Shown: positions 20,477 to 30,732 of the stretch, in pieces
Numbering within the stretch: the stretch's first letter is position 1
Layout of the letters: the number at the start of each line of letters is the position of its first letter
Assembly: GCA_030849805.1 (NCBI GenBank)
Contig: JASANZ010002231.1
Span: 20,158-84,157 of the forward strand
Source: Sergeia podlipaevii
Lineage: Eukaryota; Euglenozoa; Kinetoplastea; Trypanosomatida; Trypanosomatidae
DNA: 64,000 bases
Reading direction: 5' to 3'
The notes under the pieces: model-generated
Told to the model about the DNA's origin: nothing
Databases searched by the model: none
What the model saw: the letters and a program-made list of their open reading frames with translations, nothing else
Program-made: the position numbers and the translations under genes

Positions 20477-23400
20477 TCACTCATGTAGGAATCTCTCTTT
20501 TGTTGAGGGATGAATTGCCGACACAATACGTCCTCCAACAGTATAAAAAGCGCTAGTGCTAGCTGGGCCGCGGCCCTTGCACACGGACCAATAGTACCAC
20601 CTACTCAGCGCGCCAACCACAAGGGTGAGACTACCGACCACTATTGAGAAGAGCCACTGCGACGTACAGAGGGGCACAGTAGACATGAAGCGACCGCCAC
20701 ACTGAACAATGAAGACCTGCATGATCGTGATAATGCCAACAATGCTGAGAAGTACGTAGCTGTCCTGGCAGTTGCCGAAAAAGCTTTCCTGACGGTGCAA
20801 CAATCGGGCATTGAAAAAATTAAAAATCTGCATCCATACAAATACATTGAAAACTACACAAATGTGGGTATCGCTAAAGTACGCCTGATCACCGCCAGCT
20901 GGCACTCTTGTTGATGTGATGACTAAGGAAGTCGTTGACGTAGGTGTTGACAAAATCCCTGGAATCATGTTATATCCATACCCCAGAAGCCACAGCTGAC
21001 ACAGCAACTGGAAGCAACTCTGACAAGAGATGCTAAACCACATGCTAGGCAAGATAATAGGTGTGTTCTTCGGTTCCGGAGGTCGGCAAAGAAGCGTCTC
21101 CTCGCAGGGCAGCTCCGTCGCTAGTGCAAGGGCGGCGAGTGTGTCCATGATAAGGTTTATCCATAGCAACTGCACCGGTTTCAGCGGGGACATGTTCTGC
21201 GCGCTCATGATGGCACCGCAGAAAGCCACCACGCAAGCTGCAAGGTTCACAGTGAGCTGAAACTGCAGGAACTTGCGAATGTTATCCTTCACGTTGCGGC
21301 CCCACATAGTCGCCTTCACCATACCAGCAAAGTTGTCGTTTATCAGCACAATATCAGAGGCTCGCTTTGCCACATCGCTGCCCGAGTTCATCGCAAATCC
21401 AACATCGCTCAACTTGAGCGCGGGCGCGTCGTTGGTACCATCACCGGTCATGCCCACCACCGCAAGAGGGTCCAGCGTGCGCAGCAGCCCAATCATGCGC
21501 TTCTTGTCTAGCGGGGTTGCCCGCGCAAGGACACGTACGCGTGGCATGAAGTGCGTGAGAAGGTCGCTATCTGAGGTGGCTCTAAAAGTGGGGCCATCCA
21601 GCACGTAGCCCTGCTGTACAAGCTCAGAGGGTGAAAGCGAACTAGGAGCCTGCTGCTCTGCGTCGCGGTGGCCAATGCTGTTCATAAACACTACCTCCTC
21701 ACTCGTGCTCAGTGAACCATTTTCGCCTCCTGCGCCGGCGGCACCGCCGGCTCTGCCCAAGAGGCCGCAGCGGCTCGCAATGTTTATAGCAGTAAGAGTA
21801 GCGTCACCGGTGATCATTATGACGCGCAAGCCAGCGCACATGCAACGTTCCACTGCCCTTGGCACCTCTGGTCGCACAGACTCTTCAAGACCCACAACAC
21901 CGAGAAAACAAAGAGCATCCTCGCGGGGGTTTGAGGGCATCTCGGCAGCCCCCCGCGCGACCAGAAAGTCCACGTAAGCACAGCACACCGTGCGCAGCCC
22001 GGCCTGATTATACCCTTCAATAATCTGCTCATGCTGGCGACGAGTGTCTGGGGAAAAGGGGATCGTGTTGCCGTCGCTAGAGATAAAAGAACCACAGCGA
22101 GCAAGCACCACCTCTGCGGCGCCACTCACAAATTGGCGCACAAAAGTAGTGCCAGTTGGGTGAGCTACACCGCCCCCACTACTGCCCCCCCGACTGCCAC
22201 CCGCGTATATGGCACCAGGAAGCAAGCGCAGCATGGTGGAACTCGCCTTGGTTTGAGAGTTGAAAGGGAACCGCTGAGTGTTTTCACTGTCGCGCAAGGC
22301 AGTAAGCATAGTGCTGAAGACACCCTGCAATTGCTGCTGATCGCCGCGATTGGTTGTATTCGGCCCAACACACCTGACTGCTGCGCAGAGTCGAAGAAGA
22401 GCCTCGCCTGTTTTATTCTTGGCACGCCCCACCTCTGGGTCCACTGCGTTGCTCACCACACACTCCAGCAGAAGTTTTACCGCGTTGGGATTCGCATCCA
22501 CCTCCACATTGCCCTGTAAGCTAACACCAGTGGTGGGGCTGTAGTCGTAACCAAACGGAGATGGCGAGGAAGTTTCGACACCATCATTGCAAAGTCGTGC
22601 GCAGTCCATGTCCACTGCGTGGTGGTGCTGCTGCTGCTGTGGTTGTGCAGCAAAGCTTCTGGTACCACTGGGAAGGAGTGGAGAGCCCTCGCCAACAACA
22701 TATGTACGCAGGCCAAAAAAGAGTTGGCGCAGGCGCATGTTGGGTGAGGTGAGAGTGCCTGTCTTGTCTGTGCATAACACCGTGGCCCCGCCCATCGTCT
22801 CACAAGCAGCTAGGTGGCGAACGAGATTGCCGTCACGAAGCATCAGACGCATGCTGTAGGCGAGGGAGATGGTAACAGATAAAGGAAGACCCTCTGGGAC
22901 AGCCACCACAACAATGGCAATAGCGGTCGTGAGATTTTCAAAGAATTTTTTCATGTGAAGTGGAGAACCGTATATAAAATACATGTAAAGCTCCTTGAGA
23001 AGCAGAGAGCCAAATGTGAAGGCCGCCGCAAGCATACCAAATTTACCGATAATCCCAGCGATCACCTCCAGCTGATCCTGAAGCGGGGTGTTTGTCTTCT
23101 CAGTGTTTTGAATCGCCATGGTGATGGCACCGGAAAAGCTGCGCTCACCCACGGCCACTACTACAGCCGTTCCCTCTGCTGAGCCATCTAAAATAGAGGA
23201 CCCGCTGATAAGAAATGGATCAGCCGAGGCCTGCTTGAATACCTCATCGTTCTCTCCAGTCACAGAACCCTCATCCACAATGAGAGTGCCGGAGCTATAA
23301 AGGAGTAGGGCGTCAAAAGTAAGTTCAATGCCTGCGGACACTTGCACAACATCTCCAACAACTACTTCCACGCTGGGCACCTCCATCGCATGGTACTCGC

Positions 23401-23956
23401 TGTGATTGGGGCCGCAGTATCGCCACACCGTCAAACGCGTCCGACCCGCCTCTTCCGTGCGCATTACCTGGGCAAATTGTTCCTGCTTGCGATAGTCGTT
23501 GATTGCATTTACGCCAGTTACTAAAATAACTGAAATGAAGATAGCCGCTCCTTCAATCCAGCCAGTGGTCCAGTCCACCTCTCCAGTGCGAAAGTCAGGC
23601 GTCGTAAGGCCAAGAAAAATGGAAATAAAAGCGCACCCAATGAGAATCTGCACGATGCGATCGTCCTTGATAGACTCGATAGCAAAGTGCAGGATGCTTT
23701 CCTTGGGTGGATGTGGCAACTCATTTGCGCCGTATAGTTTACGACGTTCTAGCACAGAGTCCTGTCTAATGCCAAGTGTGTGCGCGCCACCAGTTGCTAT
23801 CGCGTCCGTCTGACCGAGAGATGTCTCTGCTGAACTCGCTTCGCACAGGCCCAGCTCACGCATCACACCACTAGCGCCGCCACGTTGCTGCAGGTCAGAC
23901 CATTTTTTATGGCCGACAATGTCGGCAAGCACGTCACCACCAACGCCCAAATGCAT
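20477..23956 (-). CDS. P-type Ca2+-transporting ATPase (PMCA/vacuolar type IIB-like)
   Basis: The protein has 1159 residues. It shows the full P-type core: actuator loop with TGEN (~233-236, usual TGES), PEGLP in the fourth transmembrane helix (~354-358), the phosphorylated aspartate in CTDKTGTLT (Asp397), a nucleotide-binding domain with KTGEALL (~515-521), RVIMITGD (~711-718) and the hinge MTGDGTNDAP (~836-845). Six C-terminal membrane helices follow, including LWINLIMDTLAALALATE. This organisation pumps Ca2+ out of the cytosol, at the plasma membrane or into acidocalcisomes/vacuole in trypanosomatids. The cytosolic tail after the last helix is only about 35 residues, so a long PMCA-type calmodulin-binding tail is absent. 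Gln/His- and Gly/Ser-rich inserts interrupt the nucleotide-binding domain (~437-447, ~587-602). The first AG upstream gives a ~15-nt leader. Confidence 0.95.
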   Translation of the reverse strand: MHLGVGGDVLADIVGHKKWSDLQQRGGASGVMRELGLCEASSAETSLGQTDAIATGGAHTLGIRQDSVLERRKLYGANELPHPPKESILHFAIESIKDDRIVQILIGCAFISIFLGLTTPDFRTGEVDWTTGWIEGAAIFISVILVTGVNAINDYRKQEQFAQVMRTEEAGRTRLTVWRYCGPNHSEYHAMEVPSVEVVVGDVVQVSAGIELTFDALLLYSSGTLIVDEGSVTGENDEVFKQASADPFLISGSSILDGSAEGTAVVVAVGERSFSGAITMAIQNTEKTNTPLQDQLEVIAGIIGKFGMLAAAFTFGSLLLKELYMYFIYGSPLHMKKFFENLTTAIAIVVVAVPEGLPLSVTISLAYSMRLMLRDGNLVRHLAACETMGGATVLCTDKTGTLTSPNMRLRQLFFGLRTYVVGEGSPLLPSGTRSFAAQPQQQQHHHAVDMDCARLCNDGVETSSPSPFGYDYSPTTGVSLQGNVEVDANPNAVKLLLECVVSNAVDPEVGRAKNKTGEALLRLCAAVRCVGPNTTNRGDQQQLQGVFSTMLTALRDSENTQRFPFNSQTKASSTMLRLLPGAIYAGGSRGGSSGGGVAHPTGTTFVRQFVSGAAEVVLARCGSFISSDGNTIPFSPDTRRQHEQIIEGYNQAGLRTVCCAYVDFLVARGAAEMPSNPREDALCFLGVVGLEESVRPEVPRAVERCMCAGLRVIMITGDATLTAINIASRCGLLGRAGGAAGAGGENGSLSTSEEVVFMNSIGHRDAEQQAPSSLSPSELVQQGYVLDGPTFRATSDSDLLTHFMPRVRVLARATPLDKKRMIGLLRTLDPLAVVGMTGDGTNDAPALKLSDVGFAMNSGSDVAKRASDIVLINDNFAGMVKATMWGRNVKDNIRKFLQFQLTVNLAACVVAFCGAIMSAQNMSPLKPVQLLWINLIMDTLAALALATELPCEETLLCRPPEPKNTPIILPSMWFSISCQSCFQLLCQLWLLGYGYNMIPGILSTPTSTTSLVITSTRVPAGGDQAYFSDTHICVVFNVFVWMQIFNFFNARLLHRQESFFGNCQDSYVLLSIVGIITIMQVFIVQCGGRFMSTVPLCTSQWLFSIVVGSLTLVVGALSRWYYWSVCKGRGPASTSAFYTVGGRIVSAIHPSTKERFLHE

Positions 23957-25149
23957 GGTAGCAAAGGTGCACTAGCGTGGACAATAATAGTGTGGGGTAG
24001 CAGGCAAAACACCTTCCAAAAAAAAGTATAAAAGACTAGGCACAGGATATCAGAAGAAAGCAAAGTAAAACAAAACTAACACACACACACACACGCAGTG
24101 AAGTAGAAAAAAAAAAAAAGTGTTCCAGGATGCAGCGGAAAAAAGTAACAATATTCCTTCAGAACAAATGGAATCCAGATAACAGTAGTAGTAAGCCGCA
24201 ACTCTCTCTGCTGATATACCTGCAAAAAAAAAAAAAAAAAGATTGCCTAATTATCAAATGTAAATATGCGGTGTATACGAGTATGCTAAAATGATAATAA
24301 TAACAATAGCAGAACGCTCTCTGTGGTTGTGCAGATCAGTACACTGCTTTCGTTGCTGCTTTTCCAGTCAAGACGTGTAAGTGAATCTTCAAATATCCTC
24401 AACTCAACTTGAGAGCAGGGGAACCAAAAAAAAAAAGGGTGAAGGGACAGACGTGATCTGTACACTTCACGACTAATGTGTATCGTGCTGTTGCGCAAGC
24501 AAAAATAATGATAAAAAAAATAGATTATTGTTGTTGTTGATAAGAACACAAGCAAATAGGATACATGAAGCTGAAATGAGATCTTAATGTAGTATCAAGC
24601 TGTCTGATCGTCTATTCGTATGCTCTTCATACGTAGTATTTGTAGCGCTTTTGTTGTGTATGAACAAACATTATTGATAGCAAAGAGTTTTTGTCTGTGC
24701 GCTTGCAATCATAGTCAAAAGAAAGGAAAGGCACGCACAGACGCTATATATCGTGTTGGCTAGAACAAGTGCACTCTTCCAACCTTTATGAAAAAATTTA
24801 AAATATATATATAACTATATGCACGTTTGCAGGCAAAGCGCCGTGTGTGTATAAGTGTACAAGTAGCACCTATCATTTAGCATTGGGTAAAGAAACAGCA
24901 TTAATAACGCTCAAGGCTTTGCTGGAGAACTCCTGTCGTCCAGAGAGAGAGAGGAAAACGACAGAGCGTCAAAAGAGAACAAACATAGAAGAAGCGAAGA
25001 CAACTTATATTTATTCATGAACCTCCTTCCCTCTGTGCATATGCATCCTCAGTTGGTGCCCACTCACAAACATCGCCTTGAAGGCGAACTAGTACAAAAG
25101 ATGAAAAGCATTTAGTAAAAAAAAAAAAGCGCAAGATATATATGGATCG
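23957..25149. other. Intergenic spacer
   Basis: AT-rich, with (CA)n near 24081-24097, long A runs near 24109-24120 and 24223-24240, and an (AT) run near 24803-24815. It contains the leader region of the Ca-ATPase gene. No coding frame with recognisable content. Confidence 0.6.
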
Positions 25150-27894
25150 TTATATAATAATCAATTTCCGGCGTGAATGATCCTTCAAATACACTGGGGC
25201 ATACATGTAGAAGAGGTTTTGCAACTCCCGAATATACACCTCCTGTGCTGCTGCTAGTAGCTGACGCTCCCTCTCCTTGTCGTAGTACTGCTTCGGGTTG
25301 CTGTACATGCGCGATATACTCTCTGGCAGCTCGAAGTATATCGGTCTCCCCACCACGGTCGCTACCTTCACGCCGCTCTTGGGCAGCAGATGCTTCAGGA
25401 TGGGGAGCGATACGCCAAAGGTTTGCTGAAAAAGGCGTTGGATAGCCTCCACCCATGTGTGCTTGTGCGTGCCTACGTGCGAACTATCAGAGGAGTGAGA
25501 CGGAGGAAAGCAGGATAAAGACACACCTTGATGATCTGCCTTGCCCCCGCCATTCTCCCCTTCCTCCATACACGCGGATTCCCCTTTGGTTCTCCAAAAT
25601 GGCCTTCTCCGTAAACTCGTTTCCGCCTCAGCAGCCTCTCTTTCTGTGTTAGGGGAAGAAGACGTCATGAACTGCTGCTGCGGTGATGTTGGTAGTGCTT
25701 CTTGTGTCTTGGTGGATGATGAAGACGGCTGTAGACCCTCTCCGGAGCTCTGCATCACTTTCCGATAGTAGCTAGTGAACATGGAAGCTGTGTCATCCGT
25801 CACGCTTTCTCGTTGTGTCGACGCTCCTTTTACCTTCCCATCTTCGCCTGCCTCTTCATCACATGCCGATGCATCACTTTCCCGCCGTTGCCCATGTTGC
25901 GCTCTGTGTCGGGAGAGATATAAGGAATCATCGTCTTCATATGGGGCGGCAAACCGTGTTGCGTTGGTCTCATACTGCTCGTAGTAATCGGTCTCACCGA
26001 ACGTGTAGCATGGGACCAGCGCACTGTGCGTCTGCAGCACGACACGGAGGAACCCCTTACGTCGGCGTAGAAGCAGATAGGACGGCCCGTGAGGGCTAGA
26101 AAGAAACGCCTCCGATGCACCGCCTGGATAGAGGAGAAGGTGGTTGAGATCATTTGGCAGGACGTACTCTTCTTCAGCGGTTGCCGCTGGTGACGGAGCC
26201 TCAGTGCCCACGCTTCCTGCCGCAATGTCAGAAGCAGCTGATGAATTGGGGGGCCGATGACGCCCGCCAAACTGGCGAATGCGCTTGTTATTGTACTCGA
26301 GTACCCGCTTGCACGTTTGATAGGAAGCGGCCAGCATTCCCTGAAAGAGGTAAATTTCTCGCATCACTGGTACGTAAAAGGGAAAGCTCGCCACTACTGC
26401 GCGCACCCGCACCCGCAGCGCGTCACGGCGTCGTTTGGGTCTCACCACAGGAGCGGGGGCCAATCCAGCAGGCGGCACAGACTCATCCCGTGAAGGCAAA
26501 AGCACGAAACGGCCGCTCTTCTCATCATACAGGTAGTGGCGTGCCTTGGCATATATAGGAAGGGCTGCCACTGAACCAGGCAACGACTGCCCGCCTGCCG
26601 AATGCTGAGACAAAAGCGGAGAAGCTGCAGGACTGAATCCAGGGCTGTGAGAAGCGTGGTTGCTGCTGCCGCGACTCGCATCAGGAGGTGGCAAGGATGG
26701 TGCATGTGGAGATGCGATGGCTGCCGCTGGAGCTGGAATGGTATCCCACCACTCTCGGTGTGTAATGGCTGGCGTGGTGATCGGAGAAGCGATCGCCTCA
26801 GCACCTTGGCCCTCCGCCACGTCACCATGAATCCCTGAAGAATCCCAAGTCGGAAAGCGAGATGTTTCGTATGTGTGCGTGGCTGAGGAGGTGCCAGTGA
26901 GTCCGCGATTATCCACAAAGAGGATGCGATCACGGCCCACCACGTTGCTCATGAGGCTCACAAAGGAGCAGATGGGTAGAATGCCGTGTGGGTGGGCAGC
27001 AATAAAATAGGACGTACGCTCCACAGCAGCTGGAGCGAGCGGAGTCGTAGCGCTAGAGGCCTGCGCACTGGCTGTCGTATTGTCAGGAGAAGAAGCATGG
27101 GCCTCCGCACATTCAGCCAGATTCTCAGCATTCAAAGCACTAGTGTCGGAGGATGAAACACCTGAAAAAGATGCAACCACGTTTTGCTTGTGTCGCTGTG
27201 CATTGAGCTCTTTAAGCTCATCGGCATCCCAGTCATCCATGTCAGAGGGAAGCCTGTCTGCGGCTTCCTCTCTCGACCGTTTCAGTTCACGAAGCAGTTT
27301 GAGGTTCTCCTCGGTCGGGTAGCGAAACAAAGGCAAGGGCCCATACGCAGGTACCAGTTCAAGCCCAAAATAGTCACGCACACAGTAGCATTTCCATTTA
27401 GTGTATGGAAGATAGATGTAAAATTTGAACAAGTTAAAAAGACGATTGAAGCAGTTGTTGTTGTGTCGTTTTAAAATGAGACTTCTCTCGCGCCCGTCAA
27501 GGTAAAAGAAATGCACATAACCAAAGTAGAGCACGAAGGATACAATCAGAACAACGGTAGAAGGCAGTAGTGGCAGGCGTTGCAGGAACCACATGACAAT
27601 GGGCGGGATTCCCGTAATACAGTGATTACTGACGCATGCGGCGTCACCACTAGCACTTGAGCTCAGCTCCACTAACCGCAATGGGCGGTAAATGCCGTAA
27701 GTACACGGGATAAACAATGTGCCGAGGAACATCATTCGCAACACCGCATCAAGGAGCCACGCCTGTCGTGCATGGCGTCCTTCACCTCGCAGTTGATGGC
27801 CACCTCCTCTAAAAATAGCATGACTTCGAAGAAATGAGAGTAAAGGGAGGACAATCAGCACAATAAAGAAAAACGTAAGAACGTAGAGGCGCAT
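25150..27894 (-). CDS. DGAT2-family acyltransferase with large internal insertions
   Basis: An upstream GTG in a (TG)n tract prolongs the frame, but the ATG at 27894 gives 914 residues beginning with a hydrophobic helix (MRLYVLTFFFIVLIVLPLLSF). Other membrane segments lie at ~50-66 and ~96-130. DGAT2/MGAT family motifs follow: YFGLELVP (~175-182), the active-site HPHG (~301-304), LLLYPGGASE (~586-595), RRRKGF (~610-615) and VPCYTFGETD (~627-636). A separate C-terminal block has PILKHLLPKSGVKVATVVGRPI. The family esterifies diacylglycerol, or related alcohols, with acyl-CoA at the ER and lipid droplets. The stretch between HPHG and PGG is ~285 residues and carries a Ser/Pro/Ala-rich insert at ~350-440. 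A second disordered insert follows the FGET motif (~655-800). Typical DGAT2 proteins are 350-400 residues. Substrate is uncertain. Confidence 0.88.
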   Translation of the reverse strand: MRLYVLTFFFIVLIVLPLLSFLRSHAIFRGGGHQLRGEGRHARQAWLLDAVLRMMFLGTLFIPCTYGIYRPLRLVELSSSASGDAACVSNHCITGIPPIVMWFLQRLPLLPSTVVLIVSFVLYFGYVHFFYLDGRERSLILKRHNNNCFNRLFNLFKFYIYLPYTKWKCYCVRDYFGLELVPAYGPLPLFRYPTEENLKLLRELKRSREEAADRLPSDMDDWDADELKELNAQRHKQNVVASFSGVSSSDTSALNAENLAECAEAHASSPDNTTASAQASSATTPLAPAAVERTSYFIAAHPHGILPICSFVSLMSNVVGRDRILFVDNRGLTGTSSATHTYETSRFPTWDSSGIHGDVAEGQGAEAIASPITTPAITHREWWDTIPAPAAAIASPHAPSLPPPDASRGSSNHASHSPGFSPAASPLLSQHSAGGQSLPGSVAALPIYAKARHYLYDEKSGRFVLLPSRDESVPPAGLAPAPVVRPKRRRDALRVRVRAVVASFPFYVPVMREIYLFQGMLAASYQTCKRVLEYNNKRIRQFGGRHRPPNSSAASDIAAGSVGTEAPSPAATAEEEYVLPNDLNHLLLYPGGASEAFLSSPHGPSYLLLRRRKGFLRVVLQTHSALVPCYTFGETDYYEQYETNATRFAAPYEDDDSLYLSRHRAQHGQRRESDASACDEEAGEDGKVKGASTQRESVTDDTASMFTSYYRKVMQSSGEGLQPSSSSTKTQEALPTSPQQQFMTSSSPNTEREAAEAETSLRRRPFWRTKGESACMEEGENGGGKADHQGVSLSCFPPSHSSDSSHVGTHKHTWVEAIQRLFQQTFGVSLPILKHLLPKSGVKVATVVGRPIYFELPESISRMYSNPKQYYDKERERQLLAAAQEVYIRELQNLFYMYAPVYLKDHSRRKLIII

Positions 27895-27937
27895 AAAAAA
27901 AAATCCAATATATATATTCTTCCTCTCTGTGTCGAAC

Positions 27938-27958
27938 GCACACACACACACACACACG
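27938..27958. repeat. (CA)n microsatellite at the DGAT2-like gene 5' end
   Basis: Reads as (TG)n on the coding strand just upstream of the chosen ATG. A GTG within it artificially lengthens the open frame. It may lie within or before the trans-splice acceptor region. Confidence 0.8.
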
Positions 27959-28506
27959 CAACAGAGTAGCTGACTTTATTGCAACAAGTAAACTGCAGTG
28001 CTGTGTTTCACGTGTAACTAACCATCAAACTATCCAGTGTGATAACCTCAGTAGTAGTGACTAGCAAAAACAATGAGAGGGGAAGGAGAGAAGGAAAACA
28101 AACGATATAATTGTAAAGACAAGAAAAAAGAAATGAAAGAGGGGCTATTCCACTGATGTGGCGACACAACTGACAAAAAAAAAAAATGCCGCTCCAGGAA
28201 AGAACTAAAAAATTGTTCTTCTGTTAACTGTTTACGTGTTGTTCGCTACAAACAAAAAAAGAATGAAAGAAAAAGAGAGCATGCAACAAAAAAAAAGACA
28301 GTAATAAAAGAGAGAAAGATATCGGCCCTCTAGGACCTCACTAGTAAGCAATGTCATCCAAAAGAAAACCAGCTGCCTCGCAGACCGGAATAGCAAACCA
28401 CAAACAACGATGTAGTTGGAGTAATGTGTGCTGTTGCTGTACTTTTAATTCCCTCGTCCGTTATTGAAGTTCTTCCTTCAACAAATGTTGCTTTATCCTT
28501 CAAAAA

Positions 28507-28826
28507 AAAAAAAAAAAACAGTGAGTACTCCAAGAATACGTATCACACATGCCAAAGCAGCATATTGAAAAAAATCCAGCAATACACGCGCGCTCAACCG
28601 CAAAAAGCTTATAAAAGTAGATTCTCGGCCCTTCATCAATAAAAGAAAAAAAAAACAGATGTACAANAAAAAAAAAAACAGTGAGTACTCCAAGAATACG
28701 TATCACACATGCCAAAGCAGCATATTGAAAAAAATCCAGCAATACACGCGCGCTCAACCGCAAAAAGCTTATAAAAGTAGATTCTCGGCCCTTCATCAAT
28801 AAAAGAAAAAAAAAACAGATGTACAA
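28507..28826. repeat. 160-bp direct duplication joined by a single N
   Basis: Two copies with period 160 (the unique word GTGAGTACTCC begins at 28521 and again at 28681) appear identical through the shared end ACAGATGTACAA. The unresolved base N at 28667 sits exactly at the junction, next to a poly-A run. This pattern fits an uncollapsed overlap between contigs better than a biological tandem repeat. Confidence 0.85.
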
Positions 28827-29632
28827 AAAAAAATGCGGGGGGAGGCTTGCATCGCAAAACATGCACAAAAGCTGAATATGTACATATTCGTACTGTTGTT
28901 AAATGCATGCATGTGTTCGTATGTGTAGGTATATATACGTTTGCAGCAGATATGTGTTGTTTCATGCTCACTATACACCCTCATTGCCAATTCCACTCTC
29001 CATTCAACAATATCTTTTAAAATGATTAAGTGTGCAATATATATATATATACTGATAATGCACATTAGAAAAAGGAGCGCGCGCGCACACATATGACACT
29101 GCCCTTCTCTGTAAGGCGGCCCAAATGGTGAAAAGAGATAAAGTAAAAGTAAACAACAGAGCAGGGGAGAAGGAAAGATAACATGCAAGCCAGAAATGCA
29201 GCAAAGGCAACCCATATAGCAGGACCACTAAAACACACACACAAAAAAAAAAACATTTCAAAGATAGTACTAAAAAAAAAAAAACTGCAGCGCACATACA
29301 AGAATGTTGGCTTCCCTACTTCGGAATGCTTCTACAGCTGAGCTGCGACATGAAGAGCAAGAAAAATCTATAAATGAGAAACCAGAAGATAAAGGAACAC
29401 GCAGACACAGTTGATAAAAAAAAAAAGAGAGAAACATAATAATGTAAAACAGCAATTAGTCCCTCCTTTGCCTTTCCATAAAACAGAAGACGAGCGTATA
29501 TAGATAGATATACAGATATCCGCACAAACTAAAACTGTTGTGTGCCTAGATATGGCGCTCCTTCCAGAAGATGGAGAGAGAGAAAAAAAAAGGAGTAGGT
29601 AGCATCCAGCGTCTTTGGACAGCGGCGCGCCT

Positions 29633-30040
29633 TTAAGGATACAAAGTGTTCCAGGTGTACAGGCCACCAAGAAGCACAAGGACGCGATTCGGCGCGGGAG
29701 GTCGGCTGACCGTCCTGGTGTACTCGTTGATGAATTCACGAGCCGCATAGTCATCAATGTCAGGGCTCTGAGCTGACACAAAGACAACAGGGCGGTCAGG
29801 AAACTTGGACTCCAGCACACGGCACTCCTCAACAAGCTCGGTAAAGTTGAGAGAGTGAACGGGCTTGTTAATGCTGCCAGGAATGTGCCTCTGCGCAAAC
29901 TCTTCAGCAGGGCGGACATCTAGTATTGCTACAGCGGCCTCTCCTTGCGCCGCAAGCGCGTGCAGATCCTCGGCGGTGATCTCAGCTGGCTGGGTGGTGG
30001 CTACCTCCTCTGCATTCAATGAAAGCCGGCGCTTCTGCAT
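29633..30040 (-). CDS. Rhodanese/Cdc25-like domain protein, apparently catalytically dead
   Basis: The 135-residue protein is almost entirely one rhodanese fold: ITAEDLHAL (~21-29), VAILDVRPAEEF (~37-48), HIPGSIN (~52-58), then PVVFVSAQSPDIDDYAAREF (~84-102) and VLVLLGGLYTW (~120-130). The last segments match the Cdc25/Acr2 arsenate-reductase branch, where the loop reads HC-x5-R. Here Val88-Ser89 stand where His-Cys would be, and no arginine follows in the loop, so neither phosphatase, sulfurtransferase nor arsenate reductase chemistry is expected. A binding or scaffold role is inferred. A tract at 30063-30075 and the AG at 30050-30049 predict a leader of ~8 nt. Confidence 0.8.
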   Translation of the reverse strand: MQKRRLSLNAEEVATTQPAEITAEDLHALAAQGEAAVAILDVRPAEEFAQRHIPGSINKPVHSLNFTELVEECRVLESKFPDRPVVFVSAQSPDIDDYAAREFINEYTRTVSRPPAPNRVLVLLGGLYTWNTLYP

Positions 30041-30732
30041 TTTACAGACTGAAATGCGTTTTCAAAAAAAAAAAATTGCAAATAAAAAAGGTTGTTGTGC
30101 TCTATGTTAGAAGGAGCCAATTGAAATAGAGAAGAGCAAAGAGAGACACAGAAAAAAAAAAAGCTATAGCAAAGGCAACTTAGAATTTTTATTTTTTTTT
30201 TAAAAAAAGAAGATGGGAAAACAAAATAATAAAGAAGTGTACGGTGTCAGTTATATCTCTGTAAATGATCGCACAGAAGATGCACGAAGAAGGGGATCAA
30301 AACATTTTTTTTTTTAAGCAATTCAGCAGCAAAAATCTGTAACCTGTATTCTTAATTGGTTTAATTCTTCTTTTTCTTTTATATTTTCTCTTGCTGTTGT
30401 CGTCATTTGCTTGTTCGTCTCAAAGCTTTATCAAAACAAAATGCAATTAAAATATATAATGTTGCAGCAATATATATATATATATATATGCAAAAGTGCG
30501 CGTATGTAACTAGAGAGGAAAGGATGCTTCTGTGTTGATCACATAACCATGATAAATAAAGTAATGATCACAGCATTCTCCGCAATGTACTTTGCACCTA
30601 TATCCACCACACTCGCAGCATTCTTATTAAAGAAGAAAAGAAAGTAAACCTCTTTGTGAAAAACTATGCACGGCACTAACACACACACACACACACACAC
30701 ATGGTTATTTTTTAAGGAGAGAATAGTTTGTT
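30041..30732. other. Intergenic spacer
   Basis: Contains the acceptor of the rhodanese gene, poly-T/poly-A runs (30187-30207, 30305-30316), (AT)n at 30469-30490 and (AC)n at 30678-30701. No gene seen. Confidence 0.6.
30678..30701. repeat. (AC)n microsatellite
   Basis: Dinucleotide run just downstream of the Skp1-like gene's stop codon. Confidence 0.8.

Larger units (their letters stand above)
27895..29632. other. Intergenic spacer containing a duplicated block
   Basis: AT-rich. Apart from the 160-bp duplication with an N (28507-28826), it holds A/T homopolymers and a (TA)n near 29037-29051. Open frames across the duplication only exist because of the repeat. No gene supported. Confidence 0.6.

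Noticed and set aside
27894..27957. N-terminal extension MCVCVCAFD... of the DGAT2-like protein
   Set aside because: It starts at GTG inside a (TG)n microsatellite; the ATG at 27894 begins directly with the family's membrane helix.
28507..28826. Possible snoRNA cluster suggested by the repeated TTGATGA on the minus strand
   Set aside because: No matching D box in either copy; the duplication is better explained as an assembly overlap.
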